64,000 bases of DNA from assembly GCF_000496735.2 (NCBI RefSeq), contig NZ_AYLO01000044.1, positions 1 to 64,000 on the forward strand, given 5' to 3'. Under the pieces are notes generated by a model. That model was not told the origin of the DNA. It made no database searches and saw only the letters and a list, made by a program, of their open reading frames with translations. Below, in pieces: positions 33,347 through 42,417 of this stretch (positions are counted from its first letter, which is position 1; every line of letters starts with the position of its first letter). A program made the translations under genes and the position numbers. The stretch comes from Methyloglobulus morosus KoM1. GTDB lineage: Bacteria > Pseudomonadota > Gammaproteobacteria > Methylococcales > Methylomonadaceae.

Positions 33347-35777
33347 CCGGACATCATCCTTGAACCGTTATTGGCATAAAGTCAAGGCAGACCTGCTTGC
33401 CCACAAATCCCGCACTTTACTTGCCGTCTCCAGTATAGCAATAGGCATATTCGTGGTGGGTACCCTATTAGGGATGATTGACTTACAACTGAGTAAGATG
33501 GATGCATCACATCGCTTATCGCAGCCTTCGCACATTAATTTAATCCTCAAAAACGATGCCGATTTTGCTGTCGCAGGCCCAATACGGGGGATTAATGGTG
33601 TCGACAATGTCGATACGCAAACCCAATTTACTGTACGTTATAAAACATCGAAAAATCCGAAATGGCAAACGGGTACGGCAATATTCCGGCCAGATTATCA
33701 GGCGCAGAAATATGATTTATTGTCCTTGCTGTCAGGCCATTGGCCGCACGGCAAAGCATTGGCCGTGGAACGCTTGTCGGCCAAATTCGCCGGTCTTAAG
33801 TTGGGTGAGGAAATTACGCTTGAAACTGTCTCAGGGTCGGAAGCATTTACGGTCGATGGGATTATTCGCCATCCCTTTGTCAAGCCACCGCCTTTCGGCG
33901 GCCAATTGCATTTTTTCGTTTCACCCGAAACAGCGGCTGCTTTTGGCATCAAACCCAACACGTTCCGACAATTATTGGTACGGATAACACCGCCTTATGA
34001 TAAGGAAAAGGCACGTCTGGTTGCGGGTGAAATCCGCACAAAATTAAATACGCTAGCAATAGGGGTTAACGCTACGTTACTGCAAGACCCTAATCAACAT
34101 TGGGGCAGGCCGTTTTTCTCCGGCATTAATCTTATTTTGACTATCATGGCATGGGCTTCACTGGCCTTATGTTCGGTGTTGATCCTGAACACTATCGCCG
34201 CATTGATTACCCAACAGACTGACCAGATTGGCATCATGAAAGCAATGGGTGCGCGGCGTTCGACTATTGCACGTATTTACCTGAGTGTCGTGTTGATCTT
34301 GGCATTGCTTGCGCTAACCTTGGCCGCGCCCCTGAGTATATGGGCTGCGTTTTTTAGCAGCCGCTGGTTATTGGACTTGTTTAATATTGAGATGAATGGG
34401 TTTGAATATTCATCCCGCACCCTGTGGCTGATGATTGCAGGTGGCCTGCTTGCGCCCTTTCTGGCGTCGTTGTGGCCGATAGGGCGGGGTGCATTCATGC
34501 CGGTCCGTCAGGCTATCGCCAGTTACGGACTGGGTGCTGATTTTACCAGCAACCGATTCGACAGATGGTTAGAAGCAAAAATATTCAATACGTTACCGAC
34601 GCTTTATGCCGTCTCATTGGGCAACCTGTTTCGCCGTAAAGCGCGTTTGTTGTGGACGCAGAGTGTGCTGGTCATTGCCGGAGTCCTGTTTATCGTGATA
34701 ATGAGCCTGCTGGAATCCGTCAACCTGACATTGGATAACGAGTTGGCGCGTAGCCGTTATGCGGTGCGTTTGGGGTTTAGTGTCGATCAGCCTATGGCTG
34801 AAGTTGAAGGCCTGGTTCGAACCATTCCGCAAACAACCGGGGTGGAGTTTTGGGACAGGATGCCTGCCGAACTGGCGCATAATGGCCATTTGCTGCGTCA
34901 ATCGGGCAGCTTAGGCGCACAAATCGTTGCTTTGCCTGCGGACACGACGATGTACCGACCGCTGATCGTCGCCGGACGCTGGTTTGCAAATACGGACAAT
35001 GCACAAAAAGTGTTGGTACTGAATGCGGAAACAGCCGAATTAAACGGCATTGCAGTTGGCGACGGAATTAAGGTGAGCCTTTTGGGGCAACCCAACACTG
35101 AATGGCACGTTATCGGATTGTATCGCTGGTTTGCAGGTTCCGGTTATGCCGTCGAGCCCGTTTACGTACCTTTAAGCGCCGTGCAAACGATGACCCAGAG
35201 CAGACAAAACTGTTCGTTTGCCCTGGTTTCGGCAACGATTAACTCCTTGTCTGAAGAGAAAGCTTACGCCGATGCCTTAAAAGAAACCTTTCAGGGGCAG
35301 GGCATAAAGCTGGATGTTTACACCACGATTGCCAAACTGGAGCAACGGCAGTACGCCAAGAATCAATTCCGCCCCATCACCAGCATGTTGTTGGGGCTTG
35401 CGGCATTAATCGCTGCTGTAGGTGCAATCGGGCTGTCCGGCATCCTGGCTATCGGCGTTTTACAACGTACGCGTGAGATAGGTGTGTTACGTGCGATAGG
35501 GGCAAGCACCGGGGCGGTTTTTAAGCTGTTTATGCTGGAAGGTTTTTTTCATGGCCTTATGGCTTGGCTATTGAGCGTTCCTATCGCGTATTGCGTGGCT
35601 GAACCGCTGTCCCGGAAATTGGGTGAAATCATGCTGGGTATACAGCTAGACTTTACCTTTTCATCGCTGGCGGTGTGGATCTGGTTGGGGCTTGTCAATC
35701 TATTGGTATTTCTGGCTTCCTATTGGCCTGCACGCCATGCAACCCGTATTGTTGTTCGCTCTAGCCTGAGTTATTAG
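33315..35777 (+). CDS. FtsX-domain ABC permease, double-length
   Basis: An 820-residue permease with two MacB-periplasmic/FtsX units. It has an N-terminal helix (LLAVSSIAIGIFVVGTLLGM), a periplasmic core domain, a four-helix FtsX block near residues 260-400 (IGIMKAMGARRSTIARIYLS), then a second set ending in TREIGVLRAIGASTGAVFKLF. This is the 10-TM permease class without a fusion partner. The start is uncertain: ATG at 33315 overlaps the ATPase gene, while TTG at 33360 begins after it at LNRYWHKVKADLLAHKSRTL. It pairs with the upstream ATPase. Confidence 0.87.
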   Translation: MIGRTIKKRHDRTSSLNRYWHKVKADLLAHKSRTLLAVSSIAIGIFVVGTLLGMIDLQLSKMDASHRLSQPSHINLILKNDADFAVAGPIRGINGVDNVDTQTQFTVRYKTSKNPKWQTGTAIFRPDYQAQKYDLLSLLSGHWPHGKALAVERLSAKFAGLKLGEEITLETVSGSEAFTVDGIIRHPFVKPPPFGGQLHFFVSPETAAAFGIKPNTFRQLLVRITPPYDKEKARLVAGEIRTKLNTLAIGVNATLLQDPNQHWGRPFFSGINLILTIMAWASLALCSVLILNTIAALITQQTDQIGIMKAMGARRSTIARIYLSVVLILALLALTLAAPLSIWAAFFSSRWLLDLFNIEMNGFEYSSRTLWLMIAGGLLAPFLASLWPIGRGAFMPVRQAIASYGLGADFTSNRFDRWLEAKIFNTLPTLYAVSLGNLFRRKARLLWTQSVLVIAGVLFIVIMSLLESVNLTLDNELARSRYAVRLGFSVDQPMAEVEGLVRTIPQTTGVEFWDRMPAELAHNGHLLRQSGSLGAQIVALPADTTMYRPLIVAGRWFANTDNAQKVLVLNAETAELNGIAVGDGIKVSLLGQPNTEWHVIGLYRWFAGSGYAVEPVYVPLSAVQTMTQSRQNCSFALVSATINSLSEEKAYADALKETFQGQGIKLDVYTTIAKLEQRQYAKNQFRPITSMLLGLAALIAAVGAIGLSGILAIGVLQRTREIGVLRAIGASTGAVFKLFMLEGFFHGLMAWLLSVPIAYCVAEPLSRKLGEIMLGIQLDFTFSSLAVWIWLGLVNLLVFLASYWPARHATRIVVRSSLSY

Positions 35778-35834
35778 TGTGGTTAAGCTAAAATGGGGCA
35801 ATGCGGTACAAATTCCATCAAACCAAAATGATCG

Positions 35835-36875
35835 TCAGGCTTCTATCAATCCGACCACGCCATTAACACCAGGATTAAACGCAACCCCCCGCTCCGTCAC
35901 AATCGCTGAAATCAATCCCGCTGGCGTGACATCAAAAACCGGATTCCATGCGCTGACATAAGTATTATCGGTATAACAATCAGGTAACAGTTCGCTTTGT
36001 TGGCGTTGTTCGATTTCTATCTGATCACCGTTTTCTATTGCACCATCGATGGTCGATGTCGGCGCAACCACCATCACCTTAACATCGTGCTGTTTTGCCA
36101 ATACGGCCAGGGAATACGTGCCGATTTTGTTGGCGACATCCCCATTCAGCGCGATGCGGTCGGCACCCACCACTACCCAGTCGATGGCACCTGATTTCAT
36201 CAGCCAGGCAGCGGCGGAATCGGCGATAAGCGTCACTGGAATTTCGTCTTGTGCCAATTCCCAGACCGTTAAGCGTTGGCCTTGCAGCCAGGGTCGGGTT
36301 TCTCCTGCATAGATTTTGATGGGATTCCGAGCATAGACGGTCCTAATGACACCTAATGCCGTTCCGTAACCGCCCGTTGCCAGTGCTCCGGTATTGCAAT
36401 GCGTGAGGATGCCTGTGGCATTTGCCAGGACATCGGCCCCCAGTTCCCCCATCTTATAATTGGCGGCAATATCATCGGCATGGATTTTTTTCGCACAAGC
36501 AAGAATGGTGGGTAGGGGATCGTCGCTTTGTCCGTCCAAAACGGATTTCATCTGGGTTAAGGCCCAAAAGAGATTGACCGCCGTCGGCCTGGAGTTTGCG
36601 AGTGTGGTTATATCAGTCTGAACTTGCTGTTGCCAACTACTATTGGACTTGGAGTAATGTTGATTGACTGAAAGCACCACGCCATAAGCGGCGGCAATCC
36701 CTATCGCAGGCGCGCCCCGTACGCGCATGGAGGCGATGGCCTGGGCAACGCCTTGAGCATCGGTGTATTCATCATAATTAATTGTGTCAGGTAACTGCCG
36801 CTGATCCAGGACTCTCAGGCTATGTCCCGTCCATTGTAGGGCCAGGACAGCGGATTGTTGTTGTCTTGTCGTCAT
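35835..36875 (-). CDS. mtnA: S-methyl-5-thioribose-1-phosphate isomerase
   Basis: A 346-residue aldose-ketose isomerase of methionine salvage, converting methylthioribose 1-phosphate to methylthioribulose 1-phosphate. Signature segments: SMRVRGAPAIGIAAAYGVVL (residues 49-68), the catalytic cysteine region LTHCNTGALATGGYGTALGV, and VVGADRIALNGDVANKIGTY with the catalytic aspartate. It is transcribed divergently from mtaD, 212 bases away, which supplies the other visible step of methylthioadenosine handling. Confidence 0.95.
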   Translation of the reverse strand: MTTRQQQSAVLALQWTGHSLRVLDQRQLPDTINYDEYTDAQGVAQAIASMRVRGAPAIGIAAAYGVVLSVNQHYSKSNSSWQQQVQTDITTLANSRPTAVNLFWALTQMKSVLDGQSDDPLPTILACAKKIHADDIAANYKMGELGADVLANATGILTHCNTGALATGGYGTALGVIRTVYARNPIKIYAGETRPWLQGQRLTVWELAQDEIPVTLIADSAAAWLMKSGAIDWVVVGADRIALNGDVANKIGTYSLAVLAKQHDVKVMVVAPTSTIDGAIENGDQIEIEQRQQSELLPDCYTDNTYVSAWNPVFDVTPAGLISAIVTERGVAFNPGVNGVVGLIEA

Positions 36876-37087
36876 TTGTTTATTGAAATCGCTATAAATT
36901 CAAAAGCTTTTGCCATGAAAACGTAAGTGTCGCACAACTCGTCATCTCGGTAGGGATTGCCGAAATCCAGGAGTCATGGCCGGAGTAAGTGCGGCGTTAT
37001 AAATTATGGTCTATATCACTGAGTTTTATTAAATGTAGGACTTAGGTTAAAAAGTTATAATTCGACCACCTAAATTTGGAAACTATC

Positions 37088-38401
37088 ATGATCGTCGTCG
37101 ATACCCTTATCCATGCCCGTTGGATTATACCCGTTGAACCGGAATCCGTAACCTATGAATACCATAGCTTGGCCATCGATAAAGGCCGAGTTATTGACTT
37201 AATACCCACGGATGTCGCCAAGTTGAAGTACCAAGGCATAACGACTGAAAACCTCAGCACACACGCCCTGCTGCCTGGTTTTATCAATTGCCATACCCAT
37301 GCCGCGATGACGTTAATGCGCGGCATAGCCGACGACCTGCCCTTGATGGACTGGTTACAAAACCATATCTGGCCGTTGGAACAAAAATGGATGGGCGAGG
37401 CGTTTGTTCGCGACGGTACTGATTTGGCGATAGCCGAAATGTTATTGGGCGGGACGACTTGTTTCAATGACATGTATTTTTACCCGGACGTGACCGCCCA
37501 ACAAGCCGTACAGCATGGCATACGTGCTTGTGTGGGCATGGTCGTGGTCGATTTTCCCACGGTTTGGGCCGAAAACAGCGCGGCTTATATTGCTAAAGGT
37601 CTTGAAATACACGACCAATTGCGCCATCAACCGCTTATTACGACATCGTTTGCGCCTCACGCGCCTTACACGGTTTCCGACGATCCCTTGCAAAAAATCA
37701 GGACATTGGCAGACGAACTGGAAATACCCATCAATATGCACGTCCATGAAACCTTGCATGAAGTCGAACAGGCGCAAGCCAATACCGGGCAACGGCCTTT
37801 ACAGCGATTGCATAGCCTTGGCTTGCTCACGCCGTCCTTTATCGCCGTCCACATGACCCAATTGACGGCCGAGGAAATCAGTTTAGTTGCCGAATCGGGG
37901 GCCCATATCGTCCACTGCCCCGAATCCAACTTAAAGCTGGCGAGTGGTTTTTGCCCAATTGCCCAGTGCCTAAATGCAGGAATCAATGTCGCCTTAGGGA
38001 CTGACGGTGCAGCCAGCAACAATGACCTGGATATGATGGGTGAAATGCGGTCTGCGGCATTGCTTGCCAAAGCCGTTGCCCAAGACGCGAGCAGCGTACC
38101 CGCGATGACGGCCCTGCGGATGGCGACCATCAACGGTGCGAAGGCGTTGGGCTTGGAGCAGGAAACGGGCTCTTTAACGATCGGCAAATCCGCCGATGCT
38201 ATCGCCATCGACCTCGATCATCTGGAAACACAACCCTTATACTGCCCGGTTTCGCAAATTGTTTACGCCGCAAGCCGGCAGCAAGTCACCGATGTCTGGG
38301 TGGCAGGGAAACGACTGCTAAAACAGCGACAACTGACTACCGTCAATGTAACGGCCTTGAAAGAACGGGTTGCTGAATGGCGGCATCGGTTAATGGGTTG
38401 A
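37088..38401 (+). CDS. mtaD: 5-methylthioadenosine/S-adenosylhomocysteine deaminase
   Basis: A 437-residue amidohydrolase of the TRZ/ATZ group. Metal-binding residues are visible in FINCHTHAAMTLMRGIADDL (HxH motif), the histidines of INMHVHETLHEVE and HCPESNLKLASGF, and the aspartate of LGTDGAASNNDLDMMGEMRS. The start at 37088 gives MIVVDTLIHARWI, as in homologues. MtaD-type enzymes deaminate methylthioadenosine to methylthioinosine, whose phosphorolysis yields the MtnA substrate; the divergent mtnA neighbour supports that route. Confidence 0.92.
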   Translation: MIVVDTLIHARWIIPVEPESVTYEYHSLAIDKGRVIDLIPTDVAKLKYQGITTENLSTHALLPGFINCHTHAAMTLMRGIADDLPLMDWLQNHIWPLEQKWMGEAFVRDGTDLAIAEMLLGGTTCFNDMYFYPDVTAQQAVQHGIRACVGMVVVDFPTVWAENSAAYIAKGLEIHDQLRHQPLITTSFAPHAPYTVSDDPLQKIRTLADELEIPINMHVHETLHEVEQAQANTGQRPLQRLHSLGLLTPSFIAVHMTQLTAEEISLVAESGAHIVHCPESNLKLASGFCPIAQCLNAGINVALGTDGAASNNDLDMMGEMRSAALLAKAVAQDASSVPAMTALRMATINGAKALGLEQETGSLTIGKSADAIAIDLDHLETQPLYCPVSQIVYAASRQQVTDVWVAGKRLLKQRQLTTVNVTALKERVAEWRHRLMG

Positions 38402-38461
38402 CTATAATCAATTTGCTATTGGAATCGCTGGAGAGCGGCGCTTTGGATAGGATAAAAAGAC

Positions 38462-38487
38462 AAAAAAAGAGCCGTTAGGCTCTTTTT
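38462..38487. terminator. bidirectional terminator between mtaD and pnp
   Basis: AAAAAGAGCC/GGCTCTTTTT stem with GTTA loop. The A run on one side and T run on the other let it serve both convergent genes. Confidence 0.92.
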
Positions 38488-38515
38488 CATTACTATTGAA
38501 AAGCAGGTTGAAGGT

Positions 38516-40594
38516 TTAGCTTTTATCAACTTCTTTCATGCTCAATCTGACACGGCCTTGACGGTCTATTTCAAGGACTTTAACCCTGACAATATCGCCT
38601 TCACTGAGCTTATCGCTGACTTTGTCTACGTGATCATCCGATATTTGGGAAATATGCACGAGGCCATCTTTGCCGGGCAGTATGGTGACGAATGCACCGA
38701 AGTCCATGAGCCTTGCGACCTTGCCTTCGTAAATTTTTCCGACTTCGACTTCATCGGTGATTTCTTCGATCAACCGACGGGCCTCTTCGCCTGCGGCTTT
38801 ATCGACGGAAGCGATTTTGACTACGCCATCGTCGGTGAGGTCGATGCTGGCACCGGTTTGCTCGGTAATGCCACGAATTGTCGCGCCACCTTTGCCGATG
38901 ACTTCGCGGATTTTGGCGGGGTCAATCTTGAAGCTGATGATACGGGGCGCAAAGTCTGACATCTGGTCGCGGGTAGCGGACAATGCCTTATTCATTTCAC
39001 CCAGGATATGCAAACGGCCTGTCTTGGCTTGGCTTAACGCGGTTTTCATGATTTCTGCGGTGATACCGTCAATTTTGATGTCCATTTGCAGGGCAGTGAT
39101 ACCGTCCGCTGAACCGGCGACTTTAAAATCCATGTCACCCAGATGGTCTTCATCACCCATAATGTCGGACAGCACGGCAAATTTGTCGCCCTCTTTGATA
39201 AGCCCCATGGCAATGCCCGCTACGGGGGTTTTGATGGGGACACCCGCATCCATTAAGGCAAGGCTGGTGCCGCACACGGAAGCCATCGAGCTTGAGCCGT
39301 TGGATTCTGTGATTTCGGAAACCACTCGCAGCACATAGGGGAATTCTTCCATATTCGGTAATACGGCGAGTACGCCACGTTTGGCTAATCGGCCATGCCC
39401 GATTTCACGACGTTTTGGCGATCCGACCATGCCGGTTTCGCCCACACTGTACGGAGGGAAATTGTAGTGCAACATGAAAGGTTCTTTAAATTCGCCAGCC
39501 AATGCATCAATGATCTGCGCATCGCGTTGGGTACCCAACGTAGCAACGACAATTGCCTGGGTTTCACCGCGCGTAAACAGGGCGGAACCATGTGTCCTGG
39601 GCAGTACGCCAGTACGGATGGAAATAGGGCGGATAGAATCCAGGGCACGGCCGTCTATGCGCTTGTTGTCATTGAGAATGGCGTTGCGGACGATTTTGTA
39701 TTCCAGGTTTTCAATGATGGTGCGAATATCTTTTTCGGCATATTCACCCGTAGCAGTCAGTTTTTCTACGACCGCTGCCCTGATTCCTTTGAGTTTGTCT
39801 TGCCGGACCAGTTTTTCGGGGATTTGGTAAGCGGCTTTGATGTCGGCTTCGACGTGGCTGGCCACTTGCTTTTCAAGTTCGGTGTTGGCGGCTGTAGCCG
39901 ACCATTCAATTTTGCCCGTACCTGCAGCTTGGGCAAATTCATTGATCGCGTTAATGGCAACCTGCATTTGTTCATGCCCGAACAAGACTGAACCTAACAT
40001 GATTTCTTCGGATAAGCCTGCGGCTTCAGATTCAACCATCAGGACCGCTTGGGCGGTACCCGCAACCACGAGGTTTAATTGCGATTCCTTGAGCATGGCA
40101 GAGGAGGGGTTAAGCAGGTATTCGCCGTCTTTATAACCGACGCAGGCCGCACCTATCGGGCCGTTAAACGGCAATCCAGAAACCGCCAAGGCGGCGGATG
40201 CCCCAATTAATGCCGGCACTTCGGTGTCCACTGCTGGGTTTAAGGACATCACGGTGGCGACAATCTGGATTTCGTTGGTGTAGCCTTCGGGGAAAAGCGG
40301 GCGGATGGGACGGTCAATCAGGCGGGAAATGAGGGTTTCCTGCTCGCTGGGACGGCCTTCGCGCTTAAAAAAGCCGCCCGGTATCTTTCCCGCCGCGTAG
40401 GCTTTTTCCATGTAGTTGACGGTGAGTGGAAAAAAATCGCCGCCGCTGGGTTCTTTTTTGCCGACCACCGTCACCAACAGCGTCGTGCCTTCCACATCAA
40501 TAATGATGGCACCATCGGCTTGGCGGGCTATTTCCCCTGTTTCTAGGGTGACGGTACGGTCACCGTACTGAAATTGTTTCCTGACTGGATTCAC
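38516..40594 (-). CDS. pnp: polyribonucleotide nucleotidyltransferase
   Basis: A 692-residue 3'-5' phosphorolytic exoribonuclease of the RNA degradosome. Two RNase PH domains ([20 protein letters not shown] and [18 protein letters not shown] in the second), then KH ([20 protein letters not shown]) and S1 ([20 protein letters not shown]) RNA-binding domains at the C-terminus. It starts with GTG (MNPVRKQF) with AAGGAATC upstream. It follows rpsO as in most Gammaproteobacteria, separated by a long hairpin that is probably the site of RNase III autoregulation. Confidence 0.97.
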   Translation of the reverse strand: MNPVRKQFQYGDRTVTLETGEIARQADGAIIIDVEGTTLLVTVVGKKEPSGGDFFPLTVNYMEKAYAAGKIPGGFFKREGRPSEQETLISRLIDRPIRPLFPEGYTNEIQIVATVMSLNPAVDTEVPALIGASAALAVSGLPFNGPIGAACVGYKDGEYLLNPSSAMLKESQLNLVVAGTAQAVLMVESEAAGLSEEIMLGSVLFGHEQMQVAINAINEFAQAAGTGKIEWSATAANTELEKQVASHVEADIKAAYQIPEKLVRQDKLKGIRAAVVEKLTATGEYAEKDIRTIIENLEYKIVRNAILNDNKRIDGRALDSIRPISIRTGVLPRTHGSALFTRGETQAIVVATLGTQRDAQIIDALAGEFKEPFMLHYNFPPYSVGETGMVGSPKRREIGHGRLAKRGVLAVLPNMEEFPYVLRVVSEITESNGSSSMASVCGTSLALMDAGVPIKTPVAGIAMGLIKEGDKFAVLSDIMGDEDHLGDMDFKVAGSADGITALQMDIKIDGITAEIMKTALSQAKTGRLHILGEMNKALSATRDQMSDFAPRIISFKIDPAKIREVIGKGGATIRGITEQTGASIDLTDDGVVKIASVDKAAGEEARRLIEEITDEVEVGKIYEGKVARLMDFGAFVTILPGKDGLVHISQISDDHVDKVSDKLSEGDIVRVKVLEIDRQGRVRLSMKEVDKS

Positions 40595-40657
40595 TATAAG
40601 ATTCCTTATGTGCTAAAGATTGAATGGAGGGATTTCACTGCAAAGGAGTGAATCGTA

Positions 40658-40702
40658 AACGACCTGTTTGCGGGGCGTAACAACTAAAGCAAACAGGTCG
40701 TT
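40658..40702 (-). promoter_or_regulatory. rpsO-pnp intercistronic hairpin
   Basis: A perfect 14-bp stem (AACGACCTGTTTGC/GCAAACAGGTCGTT) with a 17-base loop between rpsO and pnp, without a terminal T run. In E. coli the equivalent hairpin is cut by RNase III and then degraded by PNPase, giving autocontrol. The same role is inferred here. Confidence 0.7.
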
Positions 40703-40713
40703 CCAGGTATGGG

Positions 40714-40983
40714 TTATTTACGTAAACCAAGACGCTCAATCAAGGAGCGGTAACGGTTAATATCTTTGTTTTTTAGGTAATCCAGCAGCTTACGGCGTTG
40801 GTTGACCATCCGCAACAATCCGCGACGGGAATGGTTGTCTTTTTTATGTTCGGCAAAGTGCGGCGTTAATTGCAAAATATGCGCTGTCAGCAAGGCTACT
40901 TGCACTTCGGGTGAGCCCGTGTCGGTTTCAGACAGGCGGTATTGTTCGACAACGGCTTTTTTTTGTTCTGCGGTAAATGACAT
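40714..40983 (-). CDS. rpsO: 30S ribosomal protein S15
   Basis: An 89-residue primary 16S rRNA-binding protein of the small subunit. Canonical sequence: [40 protein letters not shown] and [12 protein letters not shown]. Full length (E. coli also 89). It lies between truB and pnp, the standard gammaproteobacterial order. Confidence 0.98.
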   Translation of the reverse strand: MSFTAEQKKAVVEQYRLSETDTGSPEVQVALLTAHILQLTPHFAEHKKDNHSRRGLLRMVNQRRKLLDYLKNKDINRYRSLIERLGLRK

Positions 40984-41127
40984 CTAGTAATCCCTATTAA
41001 GATTAATAAAAAATAAAGCACTCGATTGAATTTAGAAAAACAGCAAGTGCCAGTAACAAACCATTTCCACGATAGGGTGTAGCAATGGCTTGAGTTTAGT
41101 TGACAATCATTACTATCATGATTGGCA

Positions 41128-42030
41128 TTAAATGTTCAGGTTGAACAGTTTTTTCGGCGCTAGTTTACCATCCAAACGCATTTCCCCCAAGCCTAAAAAC
41201 TCAGTCGTAGCATACATGCGGACTGAACCCAGCAAGCTTTCATTCAAGTCCAGTAATTGCCCGTATTTGATGGCCGTAGCTTGTTGGTCGTTTAAATAGA
41301 CAGCCGGCATGGTTTGTAGCGGCGCATCAACATTAATAAGCGTGGCCAGTAATTGTTCATCGTCCAATGCTTGTAATTGCTCCAGTGTATTGGTTTGTCC
41401 AATATGGAATCGCCCGGCTTGTGTCCTGCGTAATGCCTGGACAGTTGCGCCGCAACCCAGTTCTTGGCCAATATCCTCGGCGAGAGAGCGTATGTATGTG
41501 CCTTTTGAGCAATGTACCTCAAGCGCCAGGCTATCTTTTTGGAAAGCCAATAACGTCAATTCAAAAATCGTAATGTGCCTGGCCTTCCGTTCGACGGTAA
41601 TGCCGTCCCTTGCCAATTCATAGAGTTTTTTACCGTTCTGCTTTAATGCCGAATACATGGGCGGAATTTGGTCGATTTCGCCTGTAAATTTTGCCAGGAT
41701 AGCCCGTATCGTTTCAACGGAAAATTCAGGTATGGCATGGGTTTCAACAATGTTGCCTTCCAGGTCGCCCGTATCGGTCTTGATGCCTAGCAGGACAGTG
41801 ACTTGATAGCGTTTGTCGTCATCCAGCATCATCCCGGAGACTTTTGTGGCTTCACCAAAACAAATGGGCAATAAGCCCGTCGCCAACGGGTCCAAGCTGC
41901 CAGTATGTCCGGCCTTATTGGCATTGAACAATCGTTTTACTTCCTGTAAAGCCCTGTTTGACGAGACTCCCAAGCGCTTATCCAGCAGCAATATACCGTG
42001 GATATTGCGTTTGGCGTAGCTGGTTTTCAT
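41128..42030 (-). CDS. truB: tRNA pseudouridine(55) synthase
   Basis: A 300-residue enzyme forming pseudouridine 55 in the T-loop of tRNAs. The catalytic aspartate lies in AGHTGSLDPLATGLLPICFG; KLYELARDGITVERKARHIT and CSKGTYIRSLAEDIGQELG follow. A C-terminal PUA-like domain is present. The start overlaps the rbfA stop (ATGA). Confidence 0.97.
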   Translation of the reverse strand: MKTSYAKRNIHGILLLDKRLGVSSNRALQEVKRLFNANKAGHTGSLDPLATGLLPICFGEATKVSGMMLDDDKRYQVTVLLGIKTDTGDLEGNIVETHAIPEFSVETIRAILAKFTGEIDQIPPMYSALKQNGKKLYELARDGITVERKARHITIFELTLLAFQKDSLALEVHCSKGTYIRSLAEDIGQELGCGATVQALRRTQAGRFHIGQTNTLEQLQALDDEQLLATLINVDAPLQTMPAVYLNDQQATAIKYGQLLDLNESLLGSVRMYATTEFLGLGEMRLDGKLAPKKLFNLNI

Positions 42031-42413
42031 AGGGTATCGTTCTCGTCTTTTTCCGGTGTTGCCGCCTTGTTCGCGTTACTGAGCAACTCTGCGACTCGCA
42101 TCCCCGTGTCGAATGAATCATCGTAAAAGAACTTCAATTCGGAAATGTGCCGCAACTGCATTTTTTTTGCCAATAGATGCCGGATGAGGGGGGACATTTC
42201 GTTCAGCCGCTTAACATGGCTCTTTTTGCCCTGCTCATCAGAATTCAGCACGGTAAAATAAATCTTGGCAGATGCCAAGTCCTTGCTTAACACAACTTCA
42301 TTGATGGTGATAAACCCCAACCTGGAATCATCAATATCGCGTTGCAGTATGAGCGCAAGCTCTTTCTGCATCTGCGAAGACACCCTTGCGCTACGGCCAA
42401 ATTCTTTCGGCAT
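42027..42413 (-). CDS. rbfA: ribosome-binding factor A
   Basis: A 128-residue KH-like protein needed for late 30S maturation and 16S 5' end processing. I start at 42413 (MPKEFGRSARVSSQMQKELA), which matches the family; the longer frame reaches into infB. KDLASAKIYFTVL and LRHISELKFFYDDSFDTGMR are conserved. It begins four bases past the infB stop and overlaps truB by four bases. Confidence 0.95.
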   Translation of the reverse strand: MPKEFGRSARVSSQMQKELALILQRDIDDSRLGFITINEVVLSKDLASAKIYFTVLNSDEQGKKSHVKRLNEMSPLIRHLLAKKMQLRHISELKFFYDDSFDTGMRVAELLSNANKAATPEKDENDTL

Positions 42414-42417
42414 ATCC

